DNA of 36,173 bases from a virus: positions 1 through 36,173 of IMG/VR virus record IMGVR_UViG_3300009788_000211, one strand, 5' to 3'. The notes beneath the pieces are model-generated. The model worked only from the letters and a program-made list of their open reading frames with translations. It had not been told where the DNA came from and did no database searches. The translations under genes and the position numbers were made by a program. This document shows, piece after piece, positions 14,410 to 24,200 of this stretch (within the stretch, counting starts at the first letter, position 1; every line of letters starts with the position of its first letter).

Positions 14410-15257
14410 TTCTTTACATCTCCTTTTGATAGCGATAGCCCAGCTTTTGGTGCAGCAATATCAATTATGTAATGATAGATTCCCCTCATTGCATATGTGT
14501 CTCTTTTTTCTGCCAACTCTTTAATTTTTGCTGCCCTCTTCATTACATCTCCAAGCTTTAGCATATTATCTGATGATAGTTTGTTTTCATAAAAAATACG
14601 AAAGAAATTTCTTAAAACGGTATAATGATAAAATAGTGAATCAGGATTTGTTGCTAGCTGTTGTAATATTGGAATGAATCTTTTAATTATTCCAATGTCT
14701 CTATCTGTAATACCTGCGATAAAGTCATCAATGGCAAGAGGTCTTATTGCTCTAATTGATGTTGACTTTGAATAGTGCAGACAATTAATTGCAGTTCTAT
14801 ACGGCAGTTTTCCAACTGAATTGTAATGATCACATTCCTCTCTTAATGAGTTAAAGAATTTACTTTTACCATTGTCAAGTGCCTTTAGATGGTCTGATAG
14901 TGTTAGTGGTTTGCCCAGATTTAGTCGTCTGTAAATTTCTCTACGGTTTCCATCTATGTAGATAAAGAGAATCAAGTCATAGTTTGCAAGACCGTGCCAG
15001 TCCCTTGCATATTTTATTCCCTCTATTCTGTGCTGTCCGTCTAGTACCTCATACTTTGCATTACTTCCTGCAACTACTCGTAATACATTATCTGTAAACT
15101 TGTTATCCATTATTGCATATGCAATCTTGTGCGTTTTTGTTTTGGATATTCTTCTCTCAAACTTTGCATACTCAAAATACTCTTCAATTTTTGAAAGATC
15201 AAAGCTTGGTAAATTTACAAACTTTGCAGTAGGGGGCATGTATACTGTTTTTACCAA
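14406..15257 (-). CDS. ParB/DGQHR-type protein
   Basis: A 283-residue protein. Residues 71-82 hold V-L-DGQHR-IEGIKYA, the signature of the ParB/Srx-like and DGQHR (DndB-like) fold; a helical C-terminal half follows. Such domains bind DNA or nucleotides or act as nucleases. The leaderless start is TTG 15257, 25-32 bases from a CTTTATAA box at 15282-15289; a later ATG at 15239 is possible. Its 3' end overlaps the open Tas frame by about 55 bases, shifted by -1. It may be a partner or an N-terminal domain of the Tas-like protein, or it may be a packaging or partition factor given the terminase next door. Confidence 0.7.
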   Translation of the reverse strand: MVKTVYMPPTAKFVNLPSFDLSKIEEYFEYAKFERRISKTKTHKIAYAIMDNKFTDNVLRVVAGSNAKYEVLDGQHRIEGIKYARDWHGLANYDLILFIYIDGNRREIYRRLNLGKPLTLSDHLKALDNGKSKFFNSLREECDHYNSVGKLPYRTAINCLHYSKSTSIRAIRPLAIDDFIAGITDRDIGIIKRFIPILQQLATNPDSLFYHYTVLRNFFRIFYENKLSSDNMLKLGDVMKRAAKIKELAEKRDTYAMRGIYHYIIDIAAPKAGLSLSKGDVKK

Positions 15258-15297
15258 ATCGATTATTTTTCAAAAACTATTCTTTATAACGCGAGAT

Positions 15298-17097
15298 TCA
15301 ATAATTATTAGCTCTCCTTTTCAGGCGAATTGTTGATATCTCAAATCCTGTAGGATCATACTTTTGTTTACCTATCATACAATATATGATACTCATAACA
15401 GAATCCTTTGGATGGTTGAATTCTTTTTTTGCTTTTTGTCTTGGGTCGTCTTTACTAATTTCAGAATTATCCTTATCTAGATCTTTTCGTGTAATGTCAC
15501 AAAAGTCACCAACTAAAAAATCACACTCCCAATCATTTTTCATTGGAATTATTAACTGTGATACTTGTTTGTCATTTTTATCAGGAACTTTACTGCCAAC
15601 AAAGTCAATAAAGTTTTGAATAATTTGTGTCTTATCTACTGAATAGTGTTCTTTTTTCTCACCAATTGTTGGTGCATCAATAATGTCCTGGTTTTTGTGT
15701 CGCATGGTTTCAGATGTAATGTTTCCTGAAGTCCAGCACCCTTTGACTCGTCCTCGTCCAAGCCCTGCAACTTTTTCACCAAATGATGTATATCCTCCGT
15801 TTTGCATTAAAGTAACCTTATCTTTACCATATCCTAAATCAGCTACACAAAAGTCACAACAGTATTCTCCAAATAGTTTTACAAAATATGCTGCCTGATC
15901 ATATTCATGCTCCATTGGTCGAGAATCAATCCATGCAAGCTGGAAACGATTAGTTTTTCTCCAGTAAATAACTACAGAGCCGACAGTTTTAGATGCTGCT
16001 GGTCCAGAACCCCAGTCGATTCCTAAAAATATTAAAACCTCATTTTTGAATTCTGCTTTTAATTTTTTTATTTGATCTGGTGTTAGTAGCGTAAGAGAAT
16101 AATCATAACATGCCTCAACCATTTCAGGAGTAATAGGTCTGCGCATTGCCTTGAAGAATTCTCCATATACGTGGGCTGAAACTATACTTGTTGGATTATA
16201 TTTTTTCTGATACTCTATAGAGTTTTCAGGTCTTGTCTTGTACAGATTTACTGCATCATCAATAGTTAATGGAATTCTTGCAAAGATTGTCTGTGGCATG
16301 TGATACCCGACATATTCTTTATTTTCTGGATGTGCTGCAACCCATTTTCCAGAAACAATATTTTCTGGATGCTCATTGGATAAATAACCACCATCATCAA
16401 ATCGTAGTTTTTCACGCCAGTTCTTATCATCAAATACCCATTCTCTTTGGTCTGATTTTTTCCATAAATTATACCACTCCCCTCCTGCCTCTCCACCAAT
16501 CCCTAAATAGTAACACTGTCCTTTAGTCATAGTCATAGAGTAGAGTGCAGCTGAGCGAAACTGCAATTCTTGGTATTGCGCCTCATCATATACCATCAAA
16601 GAATTTGTCATTCCTTGGACATTGTTATACTCATTTTCATCAGTTCTGACATAGATTACAGAATTATTTGTCAAGTTTATCTCCCCAACATTTGCTCGAC
16701 CGTGCATTAGAAATGGTGAGAGCAATTCATTTCGCAGCATGGTATCCTTACGAAATCTCTGTTTACTCCATGCAGAAACACGGTCTTCCCTATCTACGAT
16801 ATATGTTACCTCTACATTGTCATGCGATGTAGCATAGCAACCAATGATATCAGTACCAAACGTACTTTTCATTGTTTGTCGTCCGTTAACTACAACAATG
16901 TTTGGTGACTTGTCCTTGTAAACCTCAACCCAAAACGGCTCCCATGCAAATGTTCTTTTTATTTTTCCAACATATGGACGAGCAGTTTTAATCCACTCTA
17001 ATGGTTCTGTTGGTAATTGTGTATATGCAGATTTTATTTCAGTAGGATTTATTTGCTTTTCAATACCTTCTAACTTTTTCTCAAATGATTCAGTCAA
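15298..17097 (-). CDS. terminase large subunit (TerL)
   Basis: A 599-residue packaging motor. The ATPase half has the Walker A-type loop GRQTMKST (72-79) and Walker B LMVYDEAQ (167-174, with catalytic Glu172). The nuclease half has acidic residues in FLGIDWGSG (Asp361), CVADLGYG (Asp420) and HPKDSVMSIIY (Asp565), the usual RNase H-like triad. It pumps DNA into the prohead and cuts it. TTG 17097 lies one base after the upstream stop, so it is co-translated with the small gene before it. Expressed with that gene from an ATACC promoter. Confidence 0.95.
   Translation of the reverse strand: MTESFEKKLEGIEKQINPTEIKSAYTQLPTEPLEWIKTARPYVGKIKRTFAWEPFWVEVYKDKSPNIVVVNGRQTMKSTFGTDIIGCYATSHDNVEVTYIVDREDRVSAWSKQRFRKDTMLRNELLSPFLMHGRANVGEINLTNNSVIYVRTDENEYNNVQGMTNSLMVYDEAQYQELQFRSAALYSMTMTKGQCYYLGIGGEAGGEWYNLWKKSDQREWVFDDKNWREKLRFDDGGYLSNEHPENIVSGKWVAAHPENKEYVGYHMPQTIFARIPLTIDDAVNLYKTRPENSIEYQKKYNPTSIVSAHVYGEFFKAMRRPITPEMVEACYDYSLTLLTPDQIKKLKAEFKNEVLIFLGIDWGSGPAASKTVGSVVIYWRKTNRFQLAWIDSRPMEHEYDQAAYFVKLFGEYCCDFCVADLGYGKDKVTLMQNGGYTSFGEKVAGLGRGRVKGCWTSGNITSETMRHKNQDIIDAPTIGEKKEHYSVDKTQIIQNFIDFVGSKVPDKNDKQVSQLIIPMKNDWECDFLVGDFCDITRKDLDKDNSEISKDDPRQKAKKEFNHPKDSVMSIIYCMIGKQKYDPTGFEISTIRLKRRANNY
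15299..15310. promoter_or_regulatory. palindrome operator, near-match copy
   Basis: CAATAATTATTA differs from the consensus only at the last base. It lies at -42 to -53 of TTG 15257 and overlaps the stop of the terminase gene. Confidence 0.5.
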
Positions 17098-17098
17098 A

Positions 17099-17392
17099 CT
17101 ACCTACCTGGCTTTAGAAAATCTTTTAGTAACTCTGGTGGAATTTTTTCTAGCTTCTTTTCAATGTCAGCTAGTCTCTTCTCATGCTGGTATGATTTTGC
17201 AAGTCCTGAATGAACTTGTGCCATATATCCAATTGAACCACCAAGCTTTGTCAGATAGTCAAGTGTACCTGATGAATCATCATTGTCTTTTTCATAATTG
17301 ATAAACCTTTTGTGGAGTCTTTCAAAAATTTGTATGACACCTTCATACATTTTTTCTGTTTCAAGTTTTTCTGGTTGTGTTGTAGACTCCAA
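17099..17392 (-). CDS. candidate terminase small subunit
   Basis: A 97-residue mostly helical protein with a coiled-coil-like C-terminal half (about 60-90). It stands directly before TerL with a one-base gap, the usual place of TerS, which recognises viral DNA and regulates the motor. No HTH could be identified with confidence, so the assignment comes mainly from position and size. TTG 17392 is 32 bases from the reverse ATACC motif. Confidence 0.55.
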   Translation of the reverse strand: MESTTQPEKLETEKMYEGVIQIFERLHKRFINYEKDNDDSSGTLDYLTKLGGSIGYMAQVHSGLAKSYQHEKRLADIEKKLEKIPPELLKDFLKPGR

Positions 17393-17413
17393 CAGCTATT
17401 GATTTTTTTTCAG

Positions 17414-17424
17414 ATTAAAGGTAT
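17414..17424 (-). promoter_or_regulatory. ATACC virion-type promoter, reverse strand
   Basis: Reading on the minus strand, ATACCTTTAAT begins at 17424, 32 bases before TTG 17392. It drives the two terminase genes. Confidence 0.65.
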
Positions 17425-17436
17425 GACTAATACATA

Positions 17437-17448
17437 CAATAATTATTG
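17437..17448. promoter_or_regulatory. CAATAATTATTG operator, copy 4
   Basis: Perfect palindrome at -45 to -56 of the terminase gene start, just behind its ATACC box. This promoter combines both elements. Confidence 0.6.
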
Positions 17449-17565
17449 AAGATAAAAATTTGGCAAAGTTTTACTTAGTATTTTTGTGATAAATTTTCTT
17501 GAGGTTTTCTTAAAGGACAGATATTTAAAGAATGGATCCAAAAAAAATTTGGTAAGAAAATCAAT

Positions 17566-17572
17566 GGAGAGG
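17566..17572 (+). promoter_or_regulatory. Shine-Dalgarno-like site
   Basis: GGAGAGG, five bases before TTG 17578. Clear ribosome sites are rare in this window; here it favours the TTG over upstream in-frame codons. Confidence 0.45.
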
Positions 17573-17577
17573 AATGT

Positions 17578-17799
17578 TTGGCTACATGCCTAGGTCATAG
17601 AGAAGGAACTGGATGTTATCATAGATCACGGTCTACACAAAAGCGTGAAAACTGGGAGAATTGGCAGTTATGCCATGAATGCGCAAGAAAGTTACATCCT
17701 GATTATTACAAGGACAAAAAGAATCATGGAGTTCGTAAAGTAAAGGGAACACGTTACAGCGAATTACCATTTAGTATTGCAGAAATGCCTACTGATTAA
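17578..17799 (+). CDS. 73-residue zinc-binding protein
   Basis: Cys4 and Cys13 with neighbouring His, then CHEC (about 32-35), make a probable zinc site; the rest is basic (KDKKNHGVRKVKG). TTG 17578 follows a GGAGAGG site. The frame is also open upstream to about 17509 and gives a reasonable sequence (IFKEWIQKKFGKKINGEE), so a longer form using a non-standard start cannot be excluded. Function unknown. It is divergent from the terminase genes and precedes the NHL propeller gene. Confidence 0.55.
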   Translation: MATCLGHREGTGCYHRSRSTQKRENWENWQLCHECARKLHPDYYKDKKNHGVRKVKGTRYSELPFSIAEMPTD

Positions 17800-17801
17800 T
17801 A

Positions 17802-17812
17802 ATACCTTTAAT
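17802..17812 (+). promoter_or_regulatory. ATACC virion-type promoter
   Basis: ATACCTTTAAT begins exactly 31 bases before ATG 17833. The bases after it (TTAGAAACA) are shared with the copy at 26412. Confidence 0.7.
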
Positions 17813-17832
17813 TTAGAAACACAATTTTTTCT

Positions 17833-19059
17833 ATGACTTTACAATCTGGTAAAATGTATCGACCAACTGATGTTACTTTTGATATTGGAAATGATACTGT
17901 ATATGTTGTAGAGCAATTTAATCACAGAATTTCAAAGTGGAATTATACGGCAGGTTCATTTGATTTTACAATTGATGCAGGACAAGTTACTACTCTAAGT
18001 TTAGATAATGTTGGTTCAGGTTATGTTGCACCAACTTTAGTATTTTCAGCTCCTGATTTAGATATTGCAAATCCAGTAACTGCTACTGGAACTATAGGCC
18101 AAACAGCTGGAAATTTGGATTCTCTTCTTCTTACTGATGGTGGAAATGGATATTCTGTTGCTCCAACAGTTACTGTAGTTGATTCTGCTGGAATAAATGG
18201 TGCAGTAAGTGTTAGTGCTATTAATGCTCCTTGGGGAAATAATGGGGATGGTACAACTGGTCAAGCTGGTCCTATAGGAGCTGGTGATTCAACTGATAAC
18301 AATCTTTACCGTCCATCGGGAATTGTATTTGATGTTACAAATACTCTCTTGTATGTAACTGATACTTTTCATAATCGAGTACGAGTTATTACTCCTAGTA
18401 CTGGTGCGTTTACTACTTCAATTGGAACTGGTGGTTCTGGCACTTCAGACTTTTATCGTCCAGCAGGAATTGCAATTGCTACTGCACTAGATGATGTTGT
18501 AGTTATTGCTGATGAATTAAATCAAAGAGCTGTAAGGTATACTACTAATGGATCTACTCTTGTAACACCATCCGTTTTAACTGATCCTTCAGTTACAACT
18601 GGGCTATCTTTTGTTAGACCTCATGGTGTAGTGTATGATGTAACTGATGATTCTTTTAATATTGGTGATTCATTAAGAAGTAAAATTAGTGCTTATACTA
18701 AATCTGGTACTTTTGTAAATCAATACGGAACCCCTGGATCTACTGTTGATAATGTTAATCTATTTTATCCATCAAGTGGAAAAGGAGTTCTTACTGGTAC
18801 AGGTGGACCTGCTACAATATTTGCAGATACAAGAAACAATGCTCTAAAAACAATGAACAATGAAACTATTGCATTAACTACAGGAACAACTGATGGAACT
18901 GGAAATGGTGAACTTTATTGGCCTGAATCTGTAGTTGCTGCTGTTGATACATCGCAATATGTTCTTGCAGCAAACACTTACAATAATAGAGTTGAAATAT
19001 TCAGCAGTGCTGTTGCAGTTTTAACTTCTCAGAGTCCCTTTAACTTTGGTTCTCCGTAG
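17833..19059 (+). CDS. NHL-repeat beta-propeller virion protein
   Basis: A 408-residue protein with NHL-type repeats: a pattern of YRPxGI(V/A)F-D, then VYVVEQFNHRI, LLYVTDTFHNRVR, VVVIADELNQRAV and YVLAANTYNNRVE. About five or six blades form a propeller, interrupted at about 45-130 by a Gly/Thr/Ser-rich insert. NHL propellers bind proteins, RNA or sugars outside cells. Its virion-type promoter and its place between the terminase and portal genes suggest a virion component, perhaps a tail or vertex adhesin. No signal peptide. Confidence 0.7.
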   Translation: MTLQSGKMYRPTDVTFDIGNDTVYVVEQFNHRISKWNYTAGSFDFTIDAGQVTTLSLDNVGSGYVAPTLVFSAPDLDIANPVTATGTIGQTAGNLDSLLLTDGGNGYSVAPTVTVVDSAGINGAVSVSAINAPWGNNGDGTTGQAGPIGAGDSTDNNLYRPSGIVFDVTNTLLYVTDTFHNRVRVITPSTGAFTTSIGTGGSGTSDFYRPAGIAIATALDDVVVIADELNQRAVRYTTNGSTLVTPSVLTDPSVTTGLSFVRPHGVVYDVTDDSFNIGDSLRSKISAYTKSGTFVNQYGTPGSTVDNVNLFYPSSGKGVLTGTGGPATIFADTRNNALKTMNNETIALTTGTTDGTGNGELYWPESVVAAVDTSQYVLAANTYNNRVEIFSSAVAVLTSQSPFNFGSP

Positions 19060-19077
19060 AATAATTATCTTAAAGAT

Positions 19078-19102
19078 TTTTTAAATTGATTATACCTTTA
19101 AT
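19078..19102 (+). promoter_or_regulatory. two-part ATACC promoter
   Basis: TTTTTAAA, six bases, then ATACCTTTAAT. The ATACC start at 19092 is exactly 31 bases before the portal ATG. Confidence 0.7.
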
Positions 19103-19122
19103 GATGTAACCAGCTTTTTTTT

Positions 19123-20829
19123 ATGGGATTTGGTACCCGACTAAGAAACGGTTTAGCACAGCTTCTTTCCAGTGAAACTGATGTTGCACGACATCAAAGT
19201 ACAAAATCGCTGAATCTTAACCTAGTCAAAGATACCCTAAACAGCTCATTGCTATCTGAAATGGTGCCAGGTCTTTCTATGCCCGTATGGGGTCCAGAAA
19301 TTAATTCTGTAGGAGCGTACAGTAGGGAAGGCTATACTAGTAGAACTTTTGATGTTCCAAAAATTCCATTTAGAACACAAGCTAATGCTTTACAACTTGA
19401 TGAGGATGTGCAGCTTGCACTAAATGATTTATCTTCTAAAGTTACAGGAGGTCAGCACTACATCAAAGGAGATTCTGAGAGTTTCATAGAATACATGGAG
19501 GACTTTACAAGTAATTTTCGCTTTGATACTTTTGATACAGAACTAGTAAAGGAGATGCTTTGGTATGGCAACTCTGTTTGGAAACCTCGCATGGGGATTC
19601 GTAACGTTGAAAGGTTTTCAGATCTTATGCATATACCAATTTCATCCTTTGTAAGAATCTGGTGGGATAGACAAAGAGTTCCCTACAAATTAGAATTTAG
19701 AGGGGCTGAATACCAAGGGTACCACAATGTTGGCGAGGTAATGCATTTCAAATGGAATCCAGTTGATGCATCAGTGTTTGGTACGGGCTTTGGAATTTCA
19801 GTTACATCTCCACGCGATTTTACAATGCCCGTCTCTGCTGTTGATTCAGTTGATGTTACATTACCCTCAATGCTTGAGCGAAAATATTCTACACAATTTA
19901 CAATGCAGATGGCAGAAATGCGTTATGTATCAAGAAACGTTTGGATTGCAGATGGTGCAAATGCTGAGCAACGTGCAGTGTTACAATCAAGTATAGAGAA
20001 TGCACAGATAGGTCAAGATGTAATTAGTGGAACAAACATTGAGGTAAAAGAATTAGGATCACAAGCAAGAAATTTCAATCCTGCACAATTTGCAGATATT
20101 ACACAAGGACCACTCTTCAAAGCACTCAATGACTTTAGAGGAAAACAAGCTGGTGAAAGTACACACACATATGCAAATGCAGAACGTGCAGCTCTTTTAG
20201 ATGAGTTGGGACTAACTGCATTTCCAATTTCATGTAGAGAACAGCTAAATGAATTACTCTTTAAACCCTGGTATGATTCACATCCATTCTTTGATGTAAA
20301 TTATTATGGTGGAATGATTCCAGTTCCTTGGCATCTTACACGTTTTGATTTGAACTTTGGACAAGTAGAGAAAAAAGATATTGCAGTACAAGACATGATA
20401 AAACTAATTGAATTATATCTACAATCACCAATACCTAAAGACCCAAAACAAATCCTAAAATTGTTCGAGCAAGCTGGATTGCCAATTGATGAAGATTATC
20501 TTGTAACAATTGACAATGTGTACAATGATCCACATAATCAGTTTGCACTTGATAATGCAAATGGTAACTCTACAATGAATCAAGGAGGTGTTGAACATGC
20601 AGGAATAGTTGCACCATCTAGAACAGCTGATGGAACTTATCTACCAACTGCTGATATTGGTGGTGGTCCTGTTTTTAATGATCAAGTGATGGGTCAACCT
20701 CCAATGGATAATCCAATTTATGATAGTATGGCAAGAGATATTCGAGGAGGAGGTAATCCGTTTACTCCAACAAAGTTCAGACAATCAAACCAGAGTCAAG
20801 ATTGGAATTATGGACGGGACTATGAATAA
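19123..20829 (+). CDS. portal protein
   Basis: A 568-residue protein with portal features: an N-terminal arm, a central core where SFVRIWWDRQRVPYKLEF and VMHFKWNP form the usual strands with the (V/I)-x-H-F/I motif, then a long helical crown/stem part (ALNDFRGKQAGES, FPISCREQLNELLF). The C-terminus is Gly/Asn/Pro-rich. Portals form the twelve-fold ring at one vertex through which TerL feeds DNA. Expressed from a two-part ATACC promoter. Its end overlaps the next gene. Confidence 0.9.
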   Translation: MGFGTRLRNGLAQLLSSETDVARHQSTKSLNLNLVKDTLNSSLLSEMVPGLSMPVWGPEINSVGAYSREGYTSRTFDVPKIPFRTQANALQLDEDVQLALNDLSSKVTGGQHYIKGDSESFIEYMEDFTSNFRFDTFDTELVKEMLWYGNSVWKPRMGIRNVERFSDLMHIPISSFVRIWWDRQRVPYKLEFRGAEYQGYHNVGEVMHFKWNPVDASVFGTGFGISVTSPRDFTMPVSAVDSVDVTLPSMLERKYSTQFTMQMAEMRYVSRNVWIADGANAEQRAVLQSSIENAQIGQDVISGTNIEVKELGSQARNFNPAQFADITQGPLFKALNDFRGKQAGESTHTYANAERAALLDELGLTAFPISCREQLNELLFKPWYDSHPFFDVNYYGGMIPVPWHLTRFDLNFGQVEKKDIAVQDMIKLIELYLQSPIPKDPKQILKLFEQAGLPIDEDYLVTIDNVYNDPHNQFALDNANGNSTMNQGGVEHAGIVAPSRTADGTYLPTADIGGGPVFNDQVMGQPPMDNPIYDSMARDIRGGGNPFTPTKFRQSNQSQDWNYGRDYE

Positions 20830-21133
20830 TAATTACAATGGTGGTTTTCCTACTTGGAGCGGTACAGATACTAGTAGTTTTCCTGTTTGGTGGAATGGTA
20901 CAGATACTATAGAGACTGCAACTACAAGTGACAACATTACATTTACTGCATCAACTGATGGTGCTTACTCTGGAAACATTCTATCATTAACTTCAAATAC
21001 AACTTGGAGTAATTATAACAATTATGAGGTATGGCCTAAAGGAGTACAAGATCCATCAACTGAATTCAAATATTCTCCAAAGTGGCATAAGTTATTAGGA
21101 TACGAAATTCAGATGAAACTAATGTGGGATTAA
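20822..21133 (+). CDS. small Asn/Thr/Trp-rich virion protein
   Basis: 103 residues from ATG 20822, which overlaps the portal stop by eight bases. The frame is open further upstream inside the portal gene, but that part only mirrors portal codons. The product is rich in Asn, Thr, Ser, Trp and Tyr, with strand-like segments (NITFTASTDGAYSGNILSL), as in surface or adaptor proteins. Translational coupling to the portal suggests a vertex-associated role. No family recognised. Confidence 0.6.
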   Translation: MNNNYNGGFPTWSGTDTSSFPVWWNGTDTIETATTSDNITFTASTDGAYSGNILSLTSNTTWSNYNNYEVWPKGVQDPSTEFKYSPKWHKLLGYEIQMKLMWD

Positions 21134-21204
21134 TTGATCACAGCAAAAAAGAACTAATGGTTCATTTGATTTAAATAACATTTCTTAAACTAAAATTCAA
21201 TAAC

Positions 21205-24200
21205 ATGAATAACGAAATAAAACGTAAAATAACTAGTCTTACACTGATGACAATTATGTTAGCAGGCGGTATGGTTATCGCTGCTCCAGGAATGGATCCA
21301 GCACATGCTGCTAATGCTAACCTAAATGTCTCCGCAAATACATTTGGTGGTCCAATGGTTGTAGAAATCATGGTCAATGATCCAAATCTCAAAGATGATA
21401 CTGATGAATCCATGCCAAATGTTACTATAGATGGTAAAGATTTGGCTATGGCTCAAGGTACCGATGGAAATTGGTATGCATATGTTGCCGATAAAAACAT
21501 GGCAGCAATTGCTAATAATAATTTGGGACTTGACTTTGGTGTACTAATCGCAGATCCAAACACTAATCTAATTACTGCTTTAGGTAGTAATGTTTTTGAT
21601 TCAGATGTTGTAGCTTATTCAGTAGGTCAATCTACTGGTAATCTAGAAAATCTAGTAGTAAAAAGTGCAAGATCATTAGATAGTGCAGGAAACGGTAATG
21701 GTCAAATTCATCTGATAGCAGATGCTTGGCCAATTATCCAAACATTTGTCTTTACAGATGATTCAAATATCAGAGTAATTTATGAAACAACACCATCTCA
21801 AACTGAAGTCATTATATATGACGAAGATATGGATGATTTTGCTTTATACGACACTGATAGAACTTCATATCCACATAACGCAGACATTCACTTGGTACTT
21901 GATGATATGCAATTAAACATCGACCCAACTGATGAGGATGTTTGGACTTTTAATGTTAATAATGGCACATCTTATTATGGCATTCAAGGTACAAACTCAA
22001 TTACTCCTGCTGACCAAGATTCATTATTTTATGGAGATAATGGCTTTTTAGCTATAGATGCTAAACAAGTAATTAAATTCCGAGATAATAATGATAGTAA
22101 TCTTGTGGTAAGTGGTAACACTGTAACAGTAGAAGAAACTTTACCAAACTCTGGTATATTTGAAAACACTGATGCAGCAAATGCCGCAAATCTGTATACA
22201 ACAACTGGATTAATTCGAGATGATAGTGGAATAATAGATTACAATGATGTGAAAAGCAGCATTCTAGTTTCATACTTTGGTGGTTCTATCCTTATGGATA
22301 AAGCATCAATTGATGGAGATTGGAAATCTGGTGAAAAACTCACTGTAACTGTTACTGATGAAGATGAGAACAAAAACACAAAGAAACAAGATATCTTTTC
22401 AGTTTCTAATCCAAACGTAAAGGCAATTCCTGCATTAACAATAGGAACACCAATTACTTTGGATGACAAAACTGTAGTTAATTCTCCAACTGGAACTACG
22501 CTTGTACAATTAGGACTCAATAATGTAATCCTTCAAGATGAGGTCGACTTAGCAACTCAAAACAGAACATCATTTACAGCATGGCTTGGACTCAATCAAA
22601 CATCCACTGCTGTTCAACAAGATGTTGTTGATGCAATTCAAATTGCATTATTAAATGAGATTACTAATAGTGGACCAAATGTTGTTGCTCTTACATCGCA
22701 ACTACAAGGTGCAAATGTTGAGTTAAGTGCAAATCAAACAGCTACTAATACATCACAGAGTGGTGTTGATCAATTAAGTAATCTAATTACGAGCAATACT
22801 TTGTTAATTAATACAAACAATATTGCTATCGAAAGAGGATTTGATGGAACAATACTAACAAATTTCTTTATTGATACATTCAGTAAGAGATTAATTGTGA
22901 CAGCTACTGCACTAACTACATCAACATTACAGATAAATTACGATAACACAATATTGGATCTACAAAATTTCATGGGAGGAAATAATACTAATACATTCCT
23001 CAATTATGATCTTAGTGGATTTGGTATTAATGTTAACGCAGTTTCTGTAACTGATGGAGTAGATACAGTTGAAATTTCATCAAGCGATACAGGATATGCT
23101 AAACTCACTCCAGCTATGAAAACATCTATTGATTTACTATTACCAGAAGCAACTTTGACAGTACTTGTTGAATTTGCTTCTACCACTCTTGAAGGCGATT
23201 ATCCATTAGTAATGGATTTCGTAAGATATGGTGGTGACAATGGTAGAATCAATGATGCAATCTATAGATATGAAGCAGAAGAAAGTACAGATGCTAGTGG
23301 TATCTTTACTGGTACAGTAGAATATATCATGTTGAATCAGATCAACCTCTTTAATGCAGCAACATTTGATAATTTGGAAACCATTGGTGACCAATTAACA
23401 ATTATTGTTCATGAAGATTTGACTGAAGAAGATGCACTTGAATTAATCTATTTTGATGTAGACAAACAGGGTCAAAGAACCCAAGTATCTGATCAAATGG
23501 ATGCACCAACTACTTCTGCTAGAATCACTTTTGATTCCTCAAATTATAAAGTTGCAGACACTGTAACTGTTACAATCGAGGATTCAGACTTGAATACAGA
23601 TAGTGATATCATTGATATCTATACCGTAATCTCAACAAACACAATATCCCATCCAAATTTTGCAGGATTAACTCCTGCTACTGATCCATCTAGACTATTT
23701 GATGTAACATTCAATGATGTCTTATGGGCAAATACTGGTTGTGGTGAAAAAGGTTTGTTTGATTCTATGAATAGTATCATTGAAACTAGCAAAGGTTCTG
23801 GTATTTTCACAGGAACATTCCAGATACCATCAAATTATTGTAATGCAAATGACACCGTAGAATCCGTAACAGGACTTGACATCAAAATCAATTATGTTGA
23901 CTTCAGAGATGCATCTGGTGAAACCATCGAAGTAGGTGATTCAGCAGGTATTAGAGCCCACACTGGCTCTGTATCTCTAGACAGAACAGTTTATCCAGTA
24001 CCATGGGGCGTGGGATTATATTCTAATTTCCCACTCCATGCTACAGCCGCTGGCAATGAAAATCTACCTCAGGGTGATTTGACAATCCATGTGAGAGTTA
24101 ATGACCCTGACTTTGATATTTCAGCAAGTGGTGAGGATAAAATACAAGATGGTACTGTCGGTCCAGTAACAATTAAAGTTAGTAGAGGTGGTAGTGATTT

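Noticed and set aside
13354-14460. IS110-family insertion sequence
   Set aside because: Only the C-terminal Transposase_20-like part is present, without the DEDD RuvC domain. I see no element ends or target-site duplication.
20720-20821. Upstream extension of the gene after the portal
   Set aside because: The extra residues lie inside portal codons in another frame; ATG 20822 overlaps the portal stop and is the natural start.
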